From Aeromonas australiensis (GTDB lineage: Bacteria > Pseudomonadota > Gammaproteobacteria > Enterobacterales > Aeromonadaceae), in contig NZ_CDDH01000069.1 in the NCBI RefSeq assembly GCF_000819725.1, positions 124,001 through 188,000 on the forward strand: a stretch of DNA of 64,000 nucleotides, given 5' to 3'. Below the pieces are notes generated by a model. That model made no database searches, was not told the DNA's origin, and saw only the letters and a program-made list of their open reading frames with translations. This document shows, one piece after another, positions 63,947 to 64,000 of this stretch. Each line of letters begins with the position of its first letter. Positions within the stretch are counted from its first letter, which is position 1. The position numbers were made by a program, and so were the translations under genes.

Positions 63947-64000
63947 CAGACAGGCCGATTCATTGTTATTGGTGAATAAAACCCATGAAATTATGCGATT

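Overview
The window is a 64 kb piece of chromosome from a GC-rich, facultatively anaerobic gammaproteobacterium. Gene content and order (ycaO-focA-pflB, cspD/clpS-clpA/infA-bpt-aat, trxB-ald/lrp-ftsK-lolA-rarA-serS, cvpA-purF-miaE, nrfABCD-EG(F-G)) together with the protein sequences fit Aeromonas or a close relative. The genus is my inference; no database was searched. Nearly all of it is core housekeeping sequence. I see no CRISPR array, no intact insertion sequence, no prophage and no rRNA operon.

Layout. 1-2.7 kb: divergent metR (cut by the window edge) and metE with MetR- and MetJ-like sites between them. 2.8-6.1 kb: an orphan periplasmic solute-binding-like protein, a LysR regulator and a divergent 6-phospho-beta-glucosidase. 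6.3-11.7 kb: ycaO, then focA-pflB for anaerobic pyruvate/formate metabolism behind an FNR-like site; pflA is not adjacent. 11.8-18.3 kb: ycgN, an SOS-controlled sulA with a perfect LexA box, a DUF4250 gene, glycogen/maltodextrin phosphorylase, a SLC13/DASS transporter and trxC. 18.5-25 kb: a two-receiver hybrid histidine kinase and the mdlAB heterodimeric ABC exporter. 25-28 kb: a lysine riboswitch controlling an NhaC-family transporter, then tdk. 28-30 kb: a DUF1704 (MATCAP-like) metallopeptidase and ybjN.

30-31.9 kb is the only clearly accessory spot: tRNA-Ser(GGA), a decayed tyrosine-recombinase gene, then a Pro-Arg-His tRNA operon on the other strand. 32-38 kb: folD, cspD, clpS-clpA, infA, bpt and aat. 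The two N-degron tagging transferases and the ClpS-ClpA recognition/unfolding machinery lie within 5 kb of each other. 38-42 kb: a glycine-zipper protein, a dual-REC GGDEF protein, trxB, ald and lrp. 42.8-49.1 kb: ftsK, lolA, rarA and serS, with an odd duplicated rarA start region. 49.3-54.8 kb: PurR-type cvpA-purF, miaE, adk, hemH and a MAPEG protein. 55-56.1 kb: Nudix and DUF2268 genes. 56.2-63.9 kb: a complete nrf operon for ammonia-forming nitrite reduction (nrfA-B-C-D, hairpin, nrfE, a DsbE/CcmG-like gene and an NrfF-NrfG fusion).

The metabolic theme is adaptation to low oxygen (pflB/focA, nrf, FNR site, DASS transporter, ald/lrp) beside general information-processing genes. The strongest non-coding signals are the lysine riboswitch with a ribosome-binding-site hairpin, the duplicated rarA start, the tRNA-Ser 5' echo next to a dead integrase, and a perfect 15-bp inverted repeat upstream of the riboswitch. 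I found no convincing evidence of a wholly new multi-gene system.
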